A DNA stretch of 64,000 nt from Planomicrobium soli (GCF_003014655.1 NZ_PYAT01000007.1:62001-126000); one strand, 5' to 3'; counted from the stretch's first letter, positions 44,643 through 53,955 are shown. The notes: generated by a model not told the origin, from the letters alone. Translations and numbers: made by a program.

Positions 44643-46058
44643 ATGAAAAACCATAGTTTAGCTGTTGATATTGGGGCATCCAGCGGCAGAGTCATTGCCG
44701 GCGCCTTGGAGAAAGACCGGCTGGAATTGGTGGAAGTCCATAGGTTTGAAAACAAACTCATCGAAAAAAACGGTCATTTTTGCTGGGATATTGAAGCGTT
44801 GTTTTCTGAAATAAAAAAAGGAATCAAAAATTGCAACGCGATGGGCATCAAGCCTCTGAGCATAGGAATTGATACATGGGCTGTTGATTTTGTCCTGTTA
44901 GATGAAAATGATGAGCTCTTGACAGATGCTGTAGCTTATCGTGATCCTCGGACAGACGGGATAATGGAAGAAGTTACAGAAATCTTTATGAAAGAGCGCC
45001 TGTACCTGGAGACCGGCATCCAATTTCAAAAATTTAATACCATTTATCAATTGTATGCATTAAAAAAGCAAAACCCCGAAGTGCTGGAAAAAGCGAAAAC
45101 TTTCTTAATGATTCCGGACTATCTGCATTTTCTCTTGACCGGCGAAAAATCAAATGAATACACAAATGCCACGTCTACCCAATTGATCAACGCCTTTACT
45201 AAAAATTGGGACAAAGACATTATTAATACCTTAGGCTTTAATTTTGATATGTTTCAGGAAATCAAAATGCCGAAAGAAACCCTCGGCACATTAAGAGAAG
45301 AACTGGTTTCTGAGTTCGGTTTTGATATGCCTGTTATTTTGCCTGCTACTCATGATACGGGTTCAGCTGTCTTGTCAGTTCCGCAAGTAGATGACACCAT
45401 TTATATCAGCTCAGGAACTTGGTCTTTAATAGGAGTAGAAAACTATTTTCCCATCTGTGTCATTAAAGCATTAGATTACAACTTTACCAATGAAGGCGGC
45501 ATGGACTACCAGTTCCGGTTCTTGAAAAATATCATGGGATTATGGATGATCCAAGAAGTGAAGCGGAATTACGATAACCGGTATTCATTTGCTGAGTTGG
45601 TGGAAAAATCAAAGGAAGTAACAGAAAAGACGGCAATAGTGAATGTAGACGATCAACGCTTTCTAAAACCGGCAAACATGATTGAGGAAATTCAGCAATA
45701 TTGCAGGGAGACAAACCAAAAAGTGCCGGAACATCCAGGAGAAATCGCCAAATGTGTATTTGAAAGCCTTGTAGTCAGTTATAAGAAAGCCATCTCTGAA
45801 ATAGAAGATATTTTCGAGAAAGAATTTCACTCGATCAGCGTGATTGGCGGCGGTTCGCAAAATGAACTTCTAAACCAATTGATTGCGGATGCAACAAAGA
45901 AAGAAGTGTTTGCCGGTCCAGTAGAAGCGACGGCTATTGGTAATCTAGTGGTGCAGTTTATAGCTCATGGGGCAATCAAAGATATCAAAGAAGCACGGCA
46001 TATAATCAGCCAATCTTTCGAAGTGAAAAAATACGTTCATTCAATGGTAGAAAAGTAA
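44643..46058 (+). CDS. rhaB: L-rhamnulokinase
   Basis: A 471-residue FGGY-family kinase with [14 protein letters not shown] at the N-terminus (phosphate-1), [38 protein letters not shown], and [18 protein letters not shown] near the C-terminus. It phosphorylates L-rhamnulose to L-rhamnulose-1-phosphate, the substrate of the aldolase encoded upstream. ATG 44643 follows GGGAGGTGTCTG. The length is normal for RhaB. rhaA follows 43 bases later. Confidence 0.93.
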   Translation: MKNHSLAVDIGASSGRVIAGALEKDRLELVEVHRFENKLIEKNGHFCWDIEALFSEIKKGIKNCNAMGIKPLSIGIDTWAVDFVLLDENDELLTDAVAYRDPRTDGIMEEVTEIFMKERLYLETGIQFQKFNTIYQLYALKKQNPEVLEKAKTFLMIPDYLHFLLTGEKSNEYTNATSTQLINAFTKNWDKDIINTLGFNFDMFQEIKMPKETLGTLREELVSEFGFDMPVILPATHDTGSAVLSVPQVDDTIYISSGTWSLIGVENYFPICVIKALDYNFTNEGGMDYQFRFLKNIMGLWMIQEVKRNYDNRYSFAELVEKSKEVTEKTAIVNVDDQRFLKPANMIEEIQQYCRETNQKVPEHPGEIAKCVFESLVVSYKKAISEIEDIFEKEFHSISVIGGGSQNELLNQLIADATKKEVFAGPVEATAIGNLVVQFIAHGAIKDIKEARHIISQSFEVKKYVHSMVEK

Positions 46059-46101
46059 AGTTGAAATTGACTTATATAAGAATTTTACAAGGAGGAATAT
46101 C

Positions 46102-47358
46102 ATGACGCTGCAAAGCCAATTTGAAGAAGCGAAAAAAGAGTATGAACAATGGGGGATCAATGTAGAAGAAGTATTCGAAAAACTGAAGAACGTCCCGATT
46201 TCCGTCCACTGCTGGCAAGGCGACGATGTAGGCGGATTTGAAGTGAACAAAGAAGATCTATCCGGAGGCATTGACGTAACGGGCAATTATCCGGGAAAAG
46301 CGACGACGCCTGAGGAGCTGAGACAGGATTTAGAACAAGCGCTGTCGCTTATTCCTGGAAAGCATCGGGTGAACCTGCATGCAATCTATGCCGAAACGGA
46401 CGGAGAAGTGGTGGAAAGAAACCGGTTGGAACCGAAACATTTTAGAAAATGGGTGGCATGGGCAAAAGAATTAGGGCTGGGGCTTGATTTTAACCCGACT
46501 TTATTCTCACACCAGAAAGCGGCAGATGGCCTGACGCTATCTCATCCTGATCCCGAAATCCGGAAATTCTGGATTGACCACTGTATTGCCAGCCGAAAAA
46601 TAGGCGAATATTTTGGGAAGGAATTAGGAACACCTTGTTTAACAAATATATGGATCCCAGATGGCTATAAAGATACCCCGAGTGACCGCCTGACGCCGAG
46701 AAAGCGCTTGAAAGAGTCACTCGATGAAATTTTTGCGGTGGAAGTAGATGAACAGTTGAATATTGATGCGGTAGAAAGCAAGTTGTTCGGCATCGGTTCA
46801 GAATCGTTTGTTGTCGGGTCGCACGAGTTTTACTTGAGTTATGCTTTGAAAAACAACAAACTGTGCCTGCTCGATACCGGCCATTACCACCCGACCGAAA
46901 TGGTTTCCAACAAAATCTCGGCGATGCTGCTGTTCAATGATAAGCTGGCGCTTCATGTTTCCAGGCCGGTGCGCTGGGACAGCGACCATGTTGTAACGTT
47001 CGATGACGAACTAAAAGAGATTGCGTTGGAGATTGTGCGCAATGATGCATTGGAACAAGTGATGATTGGATTGGATTTTTTTGACGCCAGCATAAACCGG
47101 GTGGCAGCATGGACAATTGGCACCCGCAACATGATTAAAGCGTTGCTTTACGGCATGTTACTGCCGAACGAAACTTTAAAAGAGCTGCAGGAAAACGGTG
47201 ACTTCACAAAACGGCTTGCCTTGATTGAAGAATTTAAGACATACCCTTTTGGCGCTATTTGGAATTATTATTGTGACATGATGAATGTCCCAGTGAAAGA
47301 AAAGTGGTTGGAAGAAGTTACTAATTACGAGAAATTGGTGCTTGCGAACAGAGGATAA
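46102..47358 (+). CDS. rhaA: L-rhamnose isomerase
   Basis: A 418-residue L-rhamnose isomerase (TIM barrel, Mn2+). It has [71 protein letters not shown], and [12 protein letters not shown] with the metal ligands. It converts L-rhamnose to L-rhamnulose, the first step. ATG 46102 lies behind AAGGAGGAATAT. The protein is full length. No rhaM mutarotase gene is present in the cluster. Confidence 0.95.
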   Translation: MTLQSQFEEAKKEYEQWGINVEEVFEKLKNVPISVHCWQGDDVGGFEVNKEDLSGGIDVTGNYPGKATTPEELRQDLEQALSLIPGKHRVNLHAIYAETDGEVVERNRLEPKHFRKWVAWAKELGLGLDFNPTLFSHQKAADGLTLSHPDPEIRKFWIDHCIASRKIGEYFGKELGTPCLTNIWIPDGYKDTPSDRLTPRKRLKESLDEIFAVEVDEQLNIDAVESKLFGIGSESFVVGSHEFYLSYALKNNKLCLLDTGHYHPTEMVSNKISAMLLFNDKLALHVSRPVRWDSDHVVTFDDELKEIALEIVRNDALEQVMIGLDFFDASINRVAAWTIGTRNMIKALLYGMLLPNETLKELQENGDFTKRLALIEEFKTYPFGAIWNYYCDMMNVPVKEKWLEEVTNYEKLVLANRG

Positions 47359-47503
47359 TTTTCAGCATATACTGGATAGGTTGGCTATGCGTTGCAAGAG
47401 GTCCTTTGCCGGTGCTCCATTTCCAAGTCTGTTAATGTTACGATGAAAAAAAGAAGAAGCAAAAAGTCTTACATGAAGAGACTAGATGGCAGAGGTGAAA
47501 AAG

Positions 47504-48265
47504 GTGCTTGTAGCAGAAAGACGAAAAAAATTAACATCAATAGTAAATGAAAAAGGAAGTAGCCGGGTCTCTGAATTGAGCCAGATCTTCAACGTTACAG
47601 AAGAAACAATCCGAAGGGACCTGGAAAATTTAGAAAACGAAGGCAAATTGAAACGCAGTCACGGTGGGGCTGTAAGCATAAAAGGAAATGACTTGGAAGC
47701 CCCGTATTTTGAGCGCGAAATAAGAAATGTAAATGAGAAGATGGCTGTTGCAGAAGAAGCGGTAAAATATGTTTCAGTTAACGATCGGATTTTACTGGAT
47801 GCCAGCACGACCGCTTGGTATATGGCGAAAATATTGCCGGATCTGCCTTTAACCGTAGTAACCAATTCTATGAAAGTAGCTATGGAATTAGCCAACAGAG
47901 AAAAAATATCGGTTATTGCGGTAGGTGGGACGCTTTTGCAAAAGTCGCTGTCTTTTGTAGGCCCGCAAACAACGAACGCCTTGGAATTCTACCATGTCAA
48001 CAAAGCATTCATTTCCTGCCAAGGGATTCATGCTGAACGTGGGATTAGTGACTCTAATGAAATGCAGGCGCTGGTTAAACAAAAGATGAGCGAAATAGCG
48101 GATAAAACCTTTTTGCTGGCAGACTATACGAAATTTGGACTTCAAGCTTTTTCTAAAGTAGCACCAATTGAAGCGATTGACTATATTATCACGGACTCAA
48201 AAACAAACAAAGAGCAGATACGGCAATTTCAAGATTTCCCTGTAAAAATTATTCGCCCTGAATAA
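47504..48265 (+). CDS. DeoR-family regulator of rhamnose genes
   Basis: A 253-residue DeoR/GlpR-type repressor. The N-terminal winged helix has ERRKKLTSIVNEKGSSRVSE and VTEETIRRDLENLENEGKLKR (about residues 3-56) with HGGAV, and the C-terminal sugar-phosphate-sensing domain has LDASTTAWYMAKILP and VVTNSMKVAMELA. GTG 47504 is six bases after AGAGGTG and gives the typical MLVAERR start; the ATG at 47486 would add MAEVKK. It probably represses rhaEW-rhaBA through the AT-rich inverted repeat at 42357 and is released by a rhamnose intermediate. No terminator precedes the next gene. Confidence 0.85.
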   Translation: MLVAERRKKLTSIVNEKGSSRVSELSQIFNVTEETIRRDLENLENEGKLKRSHGGAVSIKGNDLEAPYFEREIRNVNEKMAVAEEAVKYVSVNDRILLDASTTAWYMAKILPDLPLTVVTNSMKVAMELANREKISVIAVGGTLLQKSLSFVGPQTTNALEFYHVNKAFISCQGIHAERGISDSNEMQALVKQKMSEIADKTFLLADYTKFGLQAFSKVAPIEAIDYIITDSKTNKEQIRQFQDFPVKIIRPE

Positions 48266-48348
48266 CTTGTTAAGACTATAAATGAGTCCGCTTCCTTTAT
48301 GAAATGACCATAATGCGAAAAAGGACTATAAAGGAGAAGGAGACCCTT

Positions 48349-48612
48349 ATGGTAGAGAAAACATATAAAGTTATTTCCGATACCGGAATTCAAGCTCGTT
48401 CCGCTGCCCAGTTGGTTAACTTGGCAAGTCAGCTTGAACCGGAGATTTCACTAAAATATAGAACTACAACTGTTAATCTTAAATCTATTATGGGTCTAAT
48501 GTCTTTAGCGATAGGTAAAGGGGCGGAAGTAGTTATTACCGCTAAAGGAAATGAAGAGCAAGAAGCTCTTCAGAAAATCGATGACTTTATCAGAAAAGAA
48601 ATAGCCGAATGA
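48349..48612 (+). CDS. Crh-like HPr-family protein (Gln15, Ser46)
   Basis: An 87-residue HPr fold protein. The phosphotransfer His15 of HPr is Gln15 in DTGIQARSA, as in B. subtilis Crh. The regulatory Ser46 site LKSIMGLMSLA is intact. It therefore cannot pass phosphate in the PTS but could be phosphorylated by HPr kinase and act as a CcpA co-repressor. The usual Pro18 is Ser. ATG 48349 lies behind AAGGAGAAGGAG; the earlier ATG in frame has no site. It is unusual in sitting inside a rhamnose operon between the DeoR gene and lutA. Loss of PTS activity is inferred from the residue change. Confidence 0.88.
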   Translation: MVEKTYKVISDTGIQARSAAQLVNLASQLEPEISLKYRTTTVNLKSIMGLMSLAIGKGAEVVITAKGNEEQEALQKIDDFIRKEIAE

Positions 48613-48680
48613 TGAAATGCTGACCCTGATTTAGGGTCTTTTATCTAACCGGAAAATATATGATGGAAGAGTGGATGAGC

Positions 48681-49412
48681 ATGAAAGTCTCTTTGTTTAT
48701 TACTTGTCTTGCAGAGATGTTTTACCAAAACGTCGCAAAAGACGTTGTAGAAGTCTTAGAAAGACTAGGATGCGACGTCGATTTTCCAAAAGGCCAAGTG
48801 TGTTGCGGCCAACCCGCATACAATAGCGGTTATCGCAAGGATGCTCAAAAAGCCGCCAAGCAGATGATCAAGAGCTTCGAACCCTCAGAATTCATCGTGA
48901 CGCCGTCCGGTTCTTGTGCAGCCATGTTCAAGGAATATCCTGAACTGTTCAAAGAAGAGCCGGAGTGGCAGGAACGGGCGGAAAAGGTTGCCGATAAGAC
49001 TTATGAGTTCACTCAATTTATCGTAAATGTTCTTGGTGTTGAGGATGTCGGGGCAATCTACCCGGCAAAAGCTACCTACCACACCTCTTGCCACATGATC
49101 CGTTTACTGAAAGAAACTGAGGCTCCTTTCAAACTGCTGAAAAATGTCAAAGGGCTTGAGCTGTTGCCGCTCCAAAACAGTTACGACTGCTGCGGGTTCG
49201 GCGGCACCTTTGCAGTGAAGATGGCGCCGATTTCCGAACAGATGGTGGATGAGAAAGTCCGGCATGTGGAAGAATCCAGAGCTACTCTCCTGATTGCAGC
49301 GGACAACGGCTGCCTCATGAACATCAAAGGAAGAATCGACCGGAAAGGCAAGCCGATCGAAGTCAAGCATATCGCCCAGATCTTAAACACACGAGTTGAA
49401 GGGAGAGAATGA
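48681..49412 (+). CDS. lutA: L-lactate utilisation protein LutA (CCG-domain iron-sulfur subunit)
   Basis: A 243-residue protein with two CCG cysteine-rich domains: [17 protein letters not shown] (first) and [10 protein letters not shown]...[14 protein letters not shown] (second). It is a subunit of the LutABC (LldEFG) complex that oxidises L-lactate to pyruvate with an iron-sulfur relay. ATG 48681 gives the usual MKVSLF start, with GAGTGG six bases upstream; the earlier ATGs at 48663 and 48672 add only a few residues. It overlaps the first possible start of lutB. Its place behind rhamnose genes fits use of lactate formed from lactaldehyde. Confidence 0.9.
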   Translation: MKVSLFITCLAEMFYQNVAKDVVEVLERLGCDVDFPKGQVCCGQPAYNSGYRKDAQKAAKQMIKSFEPSEFIVTPSGSCAAMFKEYPELFKEEPEWQERAEKVADKTYEFTQFIVNVLGVEDVGAIYPAKATYHTSCHMIRLLKETEAPFKLLKNVKGLELLPLQNSYDCCGFGGTFAVKMAPISEQMVDEKVRHVEESRATLLIAADNGCLMNIKGRIDRKGKPIEVKHIAQILNTRVEGRE

Positions 49413-49414
49413 CC

Positions 49415-50845
49415 ATGCCCATGAAAATTGGGGAACAGCCATTTTTCGATCGAGTAGACGAGGCGTTGGAAAACGATTTTATGCGTACGGCCATGGCGTC
49501 AGCGCAGGACCGGCTGCGAGGCCGGAAACTCGATGCGACCGTCAATGATGAGCAAATCGGCGATTGGGAAGAATGGCGAAGCGCAGGAGAAGAAATCCGC
49601 CGCCATACACTGGAGAATTTGGATTTTTATTTGAACCAGTTAAGCGATAACTTCTCAAAAAGAGGAGGCCACGTGTATTTTGCGGATACGGCAGAAGACG
49701 CCACCCGCTACATACAGGAAGTGGCAAAAAAGAAAAACGCGAAAAAAGTGACGAAAGCCAAATCGATGGTGACGGAAGAAATTGGCTTGAACGAGGCGCT
49801 TGAAGAAATCGGCTGCCAAGTGTTCGAAACGGATCTCGCAGAGTATATTTTGCAAATAGACGACCACGACCGCCCGTCCCATATCGTCGTTCCTTCTCTT
49901 CACAAGAACAAAGAGCAGATCCGCGATACGTTTCGGGACAAAGCGGGCTACACCGGAACCGAAGAGCCCCGGCAGCTGACGGCCTTTGCGCGAAGCCAGC
50001 TGCGTGAAGTGTTCTTGGAAGCGGATATTGGCATCACCGGCTGCAACTTTGCGGTTGCGGAATCCGGCACCATTTCGCTGGTTACGAATGAAGGCAATGC
50101 GAACATGGTGACGACATATCCTGAGACGCAGATCAGTGTTATGGGCATGGAGCGCCTGGTCCCAACGTGGGAAGAACTGGATGTCATGGTAAATCTCCTG
50201 AGCAGAAGCGCTGTAGGCCAAAAGATCACCACCTATGTAACCAATTTAACTCCCCAATTGGAGGAAGACAGTATTGATGCCCCTAAAGAATTCCACCTGG
50301 TCATTTTGGATGCAGGACGTTCGAACGCGCTAGGAACGGAATTTCAATCCGCCCTCCATTGCATACGCTGCGCCGCTTGTGTGAATGTGTGCCCCGTTTA
50401 CCGGCAAATTGGCGGGCATGCGTACGGTTCGATTTATCAAGGGCCGATTGGCGCGGTGCTGTCGCCGATTCTCGGCGGCTATGAAGAGTACGGGGAGCTT
50501 CCTTATGCTTCAAGCCTATGCGCAGCTTGTTCAGAAGCTTGCCCAGTCCGGATTCCGCTTCATGAGCAGTTAATCCGCCATCGGGAAAATTACGTGGCGC
50601 AAAAAGGCAAAACGAGTGAAAAGCTGGCCATGAAAGCTTTTGGGATCGGCGCCAGCACCCCTTCTCTTTTTGGAGGTGCAGTTAAAGGCTTGCCTACGAT
50701 CATGAAACCATTAGTCAAAGATGATAGCATTTCTTCTGGACCAGGTCCGATGAAACTATGGACTTCTGTCCGCGAATTTCCTGCCCCTGGAAAAGATAAT
50801 TTTAGAAGCTGGTTCAAAAACCATAAACAGGGAGGGGAATCGTAA
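49415..50845 (+). CDS. lutB: L-lactate utilisation protein LutB (ferredoxin-type subunit)
   Basis: A 476-residue protein. The N-terminal DUF162/LUD domain has [20 protein letters not shown] and [23 protein letters not shown]. Two 4Fe-4S sites follow ([16 protein letters not shown] and [14 protein letters not shown]), then a C-terminal LutB region. It is the large iron-sulfur subunit of LutABC. ATG 49415 is seven bases after AGGGAGAG and gives MPMKIG, like other LutB starts; the ATG at 49409 overlaps the lutA stop and is too close to the site. The genes are tightly coupled. Confidence 0.93.
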   Translation: MPMKIGEQPFFDRVDEALENDFMRTAMASAQDRLRGRKLDATVNDEQIGDWEEWRSAGEEIRRHTLENLDFYLNQLSDNFSKRGGHVYFADTAEDATRYIQEVAKKKNAKKVTKAKSMVTEEIGLNEALEEIGCQVFETDLAEYILQIDDHDRPSHIVVPSLHKNKEQIRDTFRDKAGYTGTEEPRQLTAFARSQLREVFLEADIGITGCNFAVAESGTISLVTNEGNANMVTTYPETQISVMGMERLVPTWEELDVMVNLLSRSAVGQKITTYVTNLTPQLEEDSIDAPKEFHLVILDAGRSNALGTEFQSALHCIRCAACVNVCPVYRQIGGHAYGSIYQGPIGAVLSPILGGYEEYGELPYASSLCAACSEACPVRIPLHEQLIRHRENYVAQKGKTSEKLAMKAFGIGASTPSLFGGAVKGLPTIMKPLVKDDSISSGPGPMKLWTSVREFPAPGKDNFRSWFKNHKQGGES

Positions 50846-51547
50846 ATGGGCGAAGGAACTGTTCAGAATAAAGATGTGTTTTTGAACCGAATCGCTGAAA
50901 AACTGGGCCGTCAACAAAGGGGTCCTGTTGCTCGGCCAACTTGGAGGCATCAGCCGCAGTGGGATGTCTTCAAAAATCATGCGTCGGAAGAATTGATGAT
51001 AGCTTTTCGTAAAAGCAGTATGGCAAAATCGACTTTTGTGATGGAGACAGATTTGGCGCACCTAGATGAGACCATCAATAATGCGGTTGATAAATATGGC
51101 GGCGGGTTGATCGTCACTACGAAAGACCAAAGGTTTGCGGAATATGGGATTGAAACTTTATTGGCTGGTTTTGAAACCCATATATGGGATGCAGCTTTAG
51201 GAAAAAGAAACATAGAAATCGCCAAACAGGCGAATATTGGCTTGTTTTTCAGTGATATGGGCCTAGCTGAGTCAGGGACGGTTGTCCAATTCAACGATAA
51301 AGACATCGCACGCTCTGTTAGTTTATTGCCTGTCACTTATATTGCCATCGTTCCAAAGTCCACGATTGTGCCGCGCATGACACAAGCTACGCATGGGGTG
51401 CATCAGGCTGTAAAAGCAGGAAAAGATATTTCCACCTGCATCAATTTCATTTCAGGGCCGAGCAACAGCGCTGATATTGAAATGGATATTGTTATCGGTG
51501 TCCATGGACCGGTTGAAGCAGTGCATATTGTTGTAACTGATGCATAG
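50846..51547 (+). CDS. lutC: L-lactate utilisation protein LutC
   Basis: A 233-residue LUD-domain protein, the third subunit of the LutABC lactate oxidation complex, with DKYGGGLIVTTKD, NIGLFFSDMGLAESGTVVQF, the C-terminal ISGPSNSADIEMDIVIGVHGPVEAVHIVV and the family PRMTQATHGV. ATG 50846 directly follows the lutB stop and lies behind GGGAGGGGAA. A terminator stands 180 bases further on. Confidence 0.92.
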   Translation: MGEGTVQNKDVFLNRIAEKLGRQQRGPVARPTWRHQPQWDVFKNHASEELMIAFRKSSMAKSTFVMETDLAHLDETINNAVDKYGGGLIVTTKDQRFAEYGIETLLAGFETHIWDAALGKRNIEIAKQANIGLFFSDMGLAESGTVVQFNDKDIARSVSLLPVTYIAIVPKSTIVPRMTQATHGVHQAVKAGKDISTCINFISGPSNSADIEMDIVIGVHGPVEAVHIVVTDA

Positions 51548-51726
51548 ACAGAAAGATTTGGCATATTGTTCAAGCTTCTTTTAATAAGAAGTACATGTAA
51601 AATCGTCTTTTCCTTCTTTGCGCTGAAACTATTCTATTGATTGGTTTATGAATGTAAAAAGTATAATCAAACTGGTTTACATATGAGAGATTATCGGTAG
51701 AAGCAGTAATTCTAATAGCAAAATAT

Positions 51727-51771
51727 AAAGAGGAAGAAGAATGCTGATCGGGCGTATCTTCTCCCTCTTTT
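51727..51771 (+). terminator. rho-independent terminator of the rha-lut operon
   Basis: AAAGAGGAAGAAGA pairs with TCTTCTCCCTCTTT (loop of about 16 bases), followed by TGTCT. It ends the rhamnose-lactate transcript. Confidence 0.7.
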
Positions 51772-51845
51772 GTCTGTAAAGGCTTCCTTTTAAAAACGCT
51801 TGACTGGTTGGTAGAAGTTATTTGTATTGAGAGTAAATAAAAGGG

Positions 51846-51896
51846 TTGACTTATATTCATCCTAATGTTAGGATGAATATATCCTGATGTTAGGAT
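51846..51896 (+). promoter_or_regulatory. promoter with two palindromic operators, DoxX unit 1
   Basis: TTGACT (51846-51851), a 17-base spacer and TAGGAT (51869-51874) form a SigA-type promoter. The operator ATCCTAATGTTAGGAT (51859-51874) covers the spacer and -10. A second copy, ATCCTGATGTTAGGAT (51881-51896), covers the start region. The MarR-type regulator at 54009 is the best candidate ligand. Confidence 0.75.
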
Positions 51897-51922
51897 ATTG
51901 GAATTTAAGAGGAGGAAAGAAG

Positions 51923-51946
51923 ATGGCTCCATGCAAAACTGTATGA
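51923..51946 (+). CDS. seven-codon leader ORF MAPCKTV
   Basis: A very short ORF, ATG to TGA, encoding MAPCKTV. The strong site AGAGGAGG lies seven bases upstream. It is placed just after a promoter with tandem operators and about 200 bases upstream of doxX copy 1. Its sister at 53479 (MVPCKAV) has the same length, ribosome binding site, stop and central PCK. A translated leader peptide with a single Cys in a probable thiol-stress cluster suggests a sensing or attenuation role, which is inference. It could also be a remnant shared by duplication. Confidence 0.5.
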   Translation: MAPCKTV

Positions 51947-52108
51947 CCTAACGAAATACAAGGAATAAGGCAAACTAGCCGTCATCAGGTGAGCCTTCAT
52001 TAAGAAACAAAAATTTTTAACTTTAGCTTAAGAAGATGAAGATGGAAAAGTTGGTCTTCAAAATAAAGATTTTTAAAAATGTATTGCAACTAAAAAAACA
52101 TGCACTTC

Positions 52109-52124
52109 ATCCTAATTGTAGGAT
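52109..52124 (+). promoter_or_regulatory. third operator copy before doxX copy 1
   Basis: ATCCTAATTGTAGGAT lies 20 bases before the doxX start, adjoining its ribosome binding site AGAAGGAGAAG. It may act as a DNA operator (road block) or as an RNA hairpin near the ribosome binding site. Confidence 0.6.
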
Positions 52125-52144
52125 GAGAAGAAGGAGAAGAGAAA

Positions 52145-52495
52145 ATGTTATCAACAATTTTACAAGTACTTTTAGGGCTAGGATTTATGATGTTTGGGTT
52201 CATGAAATTTGGTTCAGCTCAAATGATAGAAGGATTCAAACATTATGGATATTCAGCGGGGTTTCGAATTTTTACAGGGGTAACTGAACTGGCAGCAGCG
52301 GTTCTATTGATTGCAGGAATTTGGAACGACACATTGGCTGCTTTGGGTGGATTAATTATCGTAGGAACAATGATTGGGGCTATTCTCACTCATATCAAAA
52401 TTAAAGATACTGTCAAAAATATGATGATGCCAATCATTTTATTATTTCTTGGATTTGCAGTATTACTTTTAAACTTCGGAGCTTTATCTGTATAA
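52145..52495 (+). CDS. DoxX family membrane protein, copy 1
   Basis: A 116-residue protein with four membrane segments of the DoxX/MhqP-like family (GLGFMMFGFMKFGSAQMIEGFKHYGY, GFRIFTGVTELAAAVLLIAGIWNDTLAALGGL). Members are linked to quinone, thiol and oxidative stress in Firmicutes. ATG 52145 follows AAGGAGAAGAG. It is followed by pirin 30 bases on. The paralogue at 53605 is nearly identical in design. Expression is predicted to be controlled by the ATCCTA-N4-TAGGAT operators. Confidence 0.88.
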   Translation: MLSTILQVLLGLGFMMFGFMKFGSAQMIEGFKHYGYSAGFRIFTGVTELAAAVLLIAGIWNDTLAALGGLIIVGTMIGAILTHIKIKDTVKNMMMPIILLFLGFAVLLLNFGALSV

Positions 52496-52525
52496 ATATC
52501 CATCAAAACTAAGGAGGAAATGGAA

Positions 52526-53287
52526 ATGGAAATGAAAATAATTAAACCACAGGATCAGGCGGTTGGGCAGTTTGACGGCGGTAAACTAATAGAACAAAAG
52601 CCAATAGGCTTTTCTGGGGAAGGTTCCCTTATCAATCGGCTCGGCCCTTTATTTTACTGGGCATGGGGAACATCTGAGGGAACAGGCGAGATCGGTTTTC
52701 ATCCTCATCAAGGTTTCGAGATCTTAACCTACGTTATTAAAGGTGCAGGTCGTCACCAAGATACGCTAGGGACGGTTAGTGAAGTTGGTGCTGGCGGAAT
52801 TCAAGTGATGCAGACAGGTTCAGGTTTGCAGCATGCCGAATCGATTCTTGAGCCGACAGAAGCGTTTCAAATCTGGTTTGAGCCCTATTTAAACGAAGCC
52901 GTAAAGCGGACACCAAATTACTCAAAATACGAGCATGAAGATTTCCCGATCATCTCTGAAAACGGTGTAACCGTCAAGACCTTATTAGGTGAACATTCAC
53001 CTATCAATCTTATAGCAGATGCCAAAATGTACGACGTTGAACTTGTAAACGGAGCCACTTATACGCATGCTCTTTCACCGAATCGGACATTAGCAGGTTT
53101 GGCTATTAGAGGTAATGGCGTTGTGATGGATGAATCGGAGAGTTCATTTGATCATAAGGATTTCATCATTATTCAATCAGAGAAAGATGAAACATTTACC
53201 GTTCAGCCTAAAGGTGAAGAACTCCGGATGCTGTTAATAGAGATTCCGACTGAAGTTGAGTATCCGTTATACAGAAAGCCAAGATAA
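52526..53287 (+). CDS. pirin family protein (cupin)
   Basis: A 253-residue bicupin. The N-terminal cupin keeps the metal-binding set: the two His of FHPHQGFEILTYVIKG, a further His in GAGRHQD, and His/Glu of GSGLQHAESI. Bacterial pirins include quercetin 2,3-dioxygenases and redox-responsive proteins. ATG 52526 lies eight bases after AGGAGG; the ATG at 52520 is too close. It is cotranscribed with doxX copy 1. Quercetin dioxygenase activity would suit a cell that eats flavonoid rhamnosides, but this is inference. Confidence 0.9.
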   Translation: MEMKIIKPQDQAVGQFDGGKLIEQKPIGFSGEGSLINRLGPLFYWAWGTSEGTGEIGFHPHQGFEILTYVIKGAGRHQDTLGTVSEVGAGGIQVMQTGSGLQHAESILEPTEAFQIWFEPYLNEAVKRTPNYSKYEHEDFPIISENGVTVKTLLGEHSPINLIADAKMYDVELVNGATYTHALSPNRTLAGLAIRGNGVVMDESESSFDHKDFIIIQSEKDETFTVQPKGEELRMLLIEIPTEVEYPLYRKPR

Positions 53288-53401
53288 CCTTAGTTAAGTT
53301 ATAAGAATTATTGCAATAGGAGATTCGGTAATTATATCCAGAAGATGAACAAAATCAATTGGATTTAAAATTGATTCGTGATTTATTGGAATAAATAAGT
53401 G

Positions 53402-53452
53402 TTGACTTATAATAATCCTAATGCTAGGATATTATTATCCTAGCATTAGGAT
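53402..53452 (+). promoter_or_regulatory. promoter with two palindromic operators, DoxX unit 2
   Basis: TTGACT (53402-53407), a 17-base spacer and TAGGAT (53425-53430), the same geometry as at 51846. Operators are ATCCTAATGCTAGGAT (53415-53430) and ATCCTAGCATTAGGAT (53437-53452). Confidence 0.75.
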
Positions 53453-53478
53453 ATCGGATTTCAAGAGGAGGAAAGACC

Positions 53479-53502
53479 ATGGTTCCATGCAAAGCTGTAT
53501 GA
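53479..53502 (+). CDS. seven-codon leader ORF MVPCKAV
   Basis: Counterpart of the leader ORF at 51923: ATG to TGA, encoding MVPCKAV, with AGAGGAGG seven bases upstream. Five of seven residues match its sister while the flanking leader sequence has diverged, hinting that the peptide itself matters. It lies about 100 bases upstream of doxX copy 2. Confidence 0.5.
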   Translation: MVPCKAV

Positions 53503-53568
53503 TCCAGCTAAAAGTGTAAATCAATTTGAATGCTATTAAGAGAATTACCAATAAATAATACGGAATTA

Positions 53569-53584
53569 ATCCTATGTGTAGGAT
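53569..53584 (+). promoter_or_regulatory. third operator copy before doxX copy 2
   Basis: ATCCTATGTGTAGGAT lies 20 bases before the start of doxX copy 2, at the same place relative to the gene as in unit 1. Confidence 0.6.
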
Positions 53585-53604
53585 GATAAAAAGGAGAAAA
53601 GAAA

Positions 53605-53955
53605 ATGTTATCAATAATTTTACAGGCAATTTTAGGACTAGGGTTTATCATGTTCGGATTCATGAAATTCAGTTCACCTCAAATGATAGAAGGATTCAAG
53701 TATTTTGGCTATTCAGCGGGATTCCGAATTTTCACAGGAGTGATGGAACTGGCCGCCGCTGCGCTATTGATCGCAGGAATTTGGAACGACACATTAACTG
53801 CGATTGGTGGTTTGCTTGTCGTTGGTATTATGGTCGGAGCCATTTTCACGCACATTAAAATACACGATAAAGTGAAGAATATGGCAATGCCAATTGTTCT
53901 TTTGGGACTCGGTGCTGCTGTATTGGCATTAAACTACTCAGCATTACTTGGCTAA
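53605..53955 (+). CDS. DoxX family membrane protein, copy 2
   Basis: A 116-residue paralogue of the protein at 52145, with the same four membrane segments (GFIMFGFMKFSSPQMIEGFKYFGY, GIWNDTLTAIGGLLVVGIMVG). ATG 53605 follows AAAGGAGAAAAG. The copies share promoter, operators and leader ORF, so the whole unit was duplicated. It is followed by the MarR-type regulator and an FMN reductase, probably in one transcript. Confidence 0.88.
   Translation: MLSIILQAILGLGFIMFGFMKFSSPQMIEGFKYFGYSAGFRIFTGVMELAAAALLIAGIWNDTLTAIGGLLVVGIMVGAIFTHIKIHDKVKNMAMPIVLLGLGAAVLALNYSALLG

Noticed and set aside
53330-53395. C-terminal-like peptide ending LDLKLIRDLLE before the second DoxX promoter
   Set aside because: A stop lies directly upstream in frame and there is no start. 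It may be a gene trace, but the evidence is too short.
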